From Alphaproteobacteria bacterium (GTDB lineage Bacteria > Pseudomonadota > Alphaproteobacteria > Rhodospirillales > Magnetospirillaceae), in the NCBI GenBank assembly GCA_015232485.1, contig JADFZP010000253.1, forward strand, positions 1-5,474: a stretch of DNA of 5,474 nt, in the 5' to 3' direction. The notes beneath the pieces are model-generated. The model was not told the DNA's origin. It saw only the letters and a program-made list of their open reading frames with translations, and made no database searches. Of this stretch, positions 5,291 to 5,474 are shown in pieces. The translations under genes and the position numbers were made by a program. The stretch's first letter is position 1. Every line of letters begins with the position of its first letter.

Positions 5291-5474
5291 ATGCCCAGAC
5301 TTCCCGCCTTGTTCGTGCCCCATGGCGCCCCGACGATGCTGCTCGACGACAGCCCGGCGCGCGATTTCCTGTCGGGTCTCGGCGCAAGCCTGCCCAGGCC
5401 GAAGGCGGTGCTGGTGGTCACCGCCCATTGGACCACCGACACGCCCATGGTGGGCGCCGCCGAGCGGCCCGAGA
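5291..5474 (+). CDS. DODA-type extradiol ring-opening dioxygenase, N-terminal part
   Basis: An ATG at 5291 with GGAGGA seven bases upstream opens a frame that runs off the window; 61 residues are visible. They begin MPRLPALFVPHGAPTMLLDD and continue through LPRPKAVLVVTAHWTTD. These are the two N-terminal hallmarks of the 4,5-DOPA dioxygenase/YgiD group of class III (LigB-like) extradiol dioxygenases. H11 and H46 would be metal ligands, matching the conserved SHG and SAHW positions; here the first is PHG and the second TAHW. The family cleaves catecholic rings in the cytoplasm, and many bacterial members have no known physiological substrate. Expected full length is about 255-270 aa. The family call is firm; the substrate is unknown. 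Confidence 0.88.
   Translation, partial: MPRLPALFVPHGAPTMLLDDSPARDFLSGLGASLPRPKAVLVVTAHWTTDTPMVGAAERPE

Noticed and set aside
5180..5428. N-terminal extension of the HD hydrolase up to an ATG at 5428
   Set aside because: The extra 83 residues have no family resemblance and overlap the strong dioxygenase start on the other strand. The ATG at 5179 has its own SD and fits the family start.

Overview
The window is GC-rich, with strong G/C at third codon positions. The protein families and gene order suggest an alphaproteobacterium, probably of the Rhodospirillales (Magnetospirillum/Rhodospirillum-like). That placement is inferred from family resemblance and not from a marker gene. There are seven protein genes: two cut by the window edges and five complete. 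No RNA gene, CRISPR array or insertion sequence was found.

Left part (1-952): the C-terminal end of a short-chain dehydrogenase, resembling the SDR half of bifunctional aldolase/dehydrogenase proteins, is followed by a perfect 9-bp hairpin. Convergent to it is a 76-aa TraR/DksA-type C4 zinc-finger protein.

Centre (953-3542): three minus-strand genes form a compact operon in the order MarR-family regulator, OmpR-type response regulator, EnvZ-type sensor histidine kinase. Gaps are 7 nt and 1 nt, and no clear Shine-Dalgarno sequence precedes any of the three. The first two genes resemble the PetP/PetR pair of Rhodobacter. A 74-bp divergent control region separates this operon from ilvE, the branched-chain amino acid aminotransferase on the plus strand.

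Right part (3543-5474): ilvE is followed by a 173-bp convergent spacer holding two unrelated palindromic repeats. One is a 91-bp nested palindrome whose arms differ by compensatory changes; the other is a 34-nt hairpin built from CACCAAG-like units. A 197-aa HD-domain phosphohydrolase (HDDC2/YfbR type) follows on the minus strand. The window ends in a DODA-type extradiol dioxygenase gene with a strong ribosome binding site.

Functionally, the only tight unit is the MarR-RR-HK operon and its shared promoter region with ilvE. The other genes look like independent housekeeping or accessory metabolic genes. I see no clearly new multi-gene system. The points most worth checking are the nested palindrome, the apparently leaderless regulatory operon with its overlapping divergent promoters, and the TraR-like protein.
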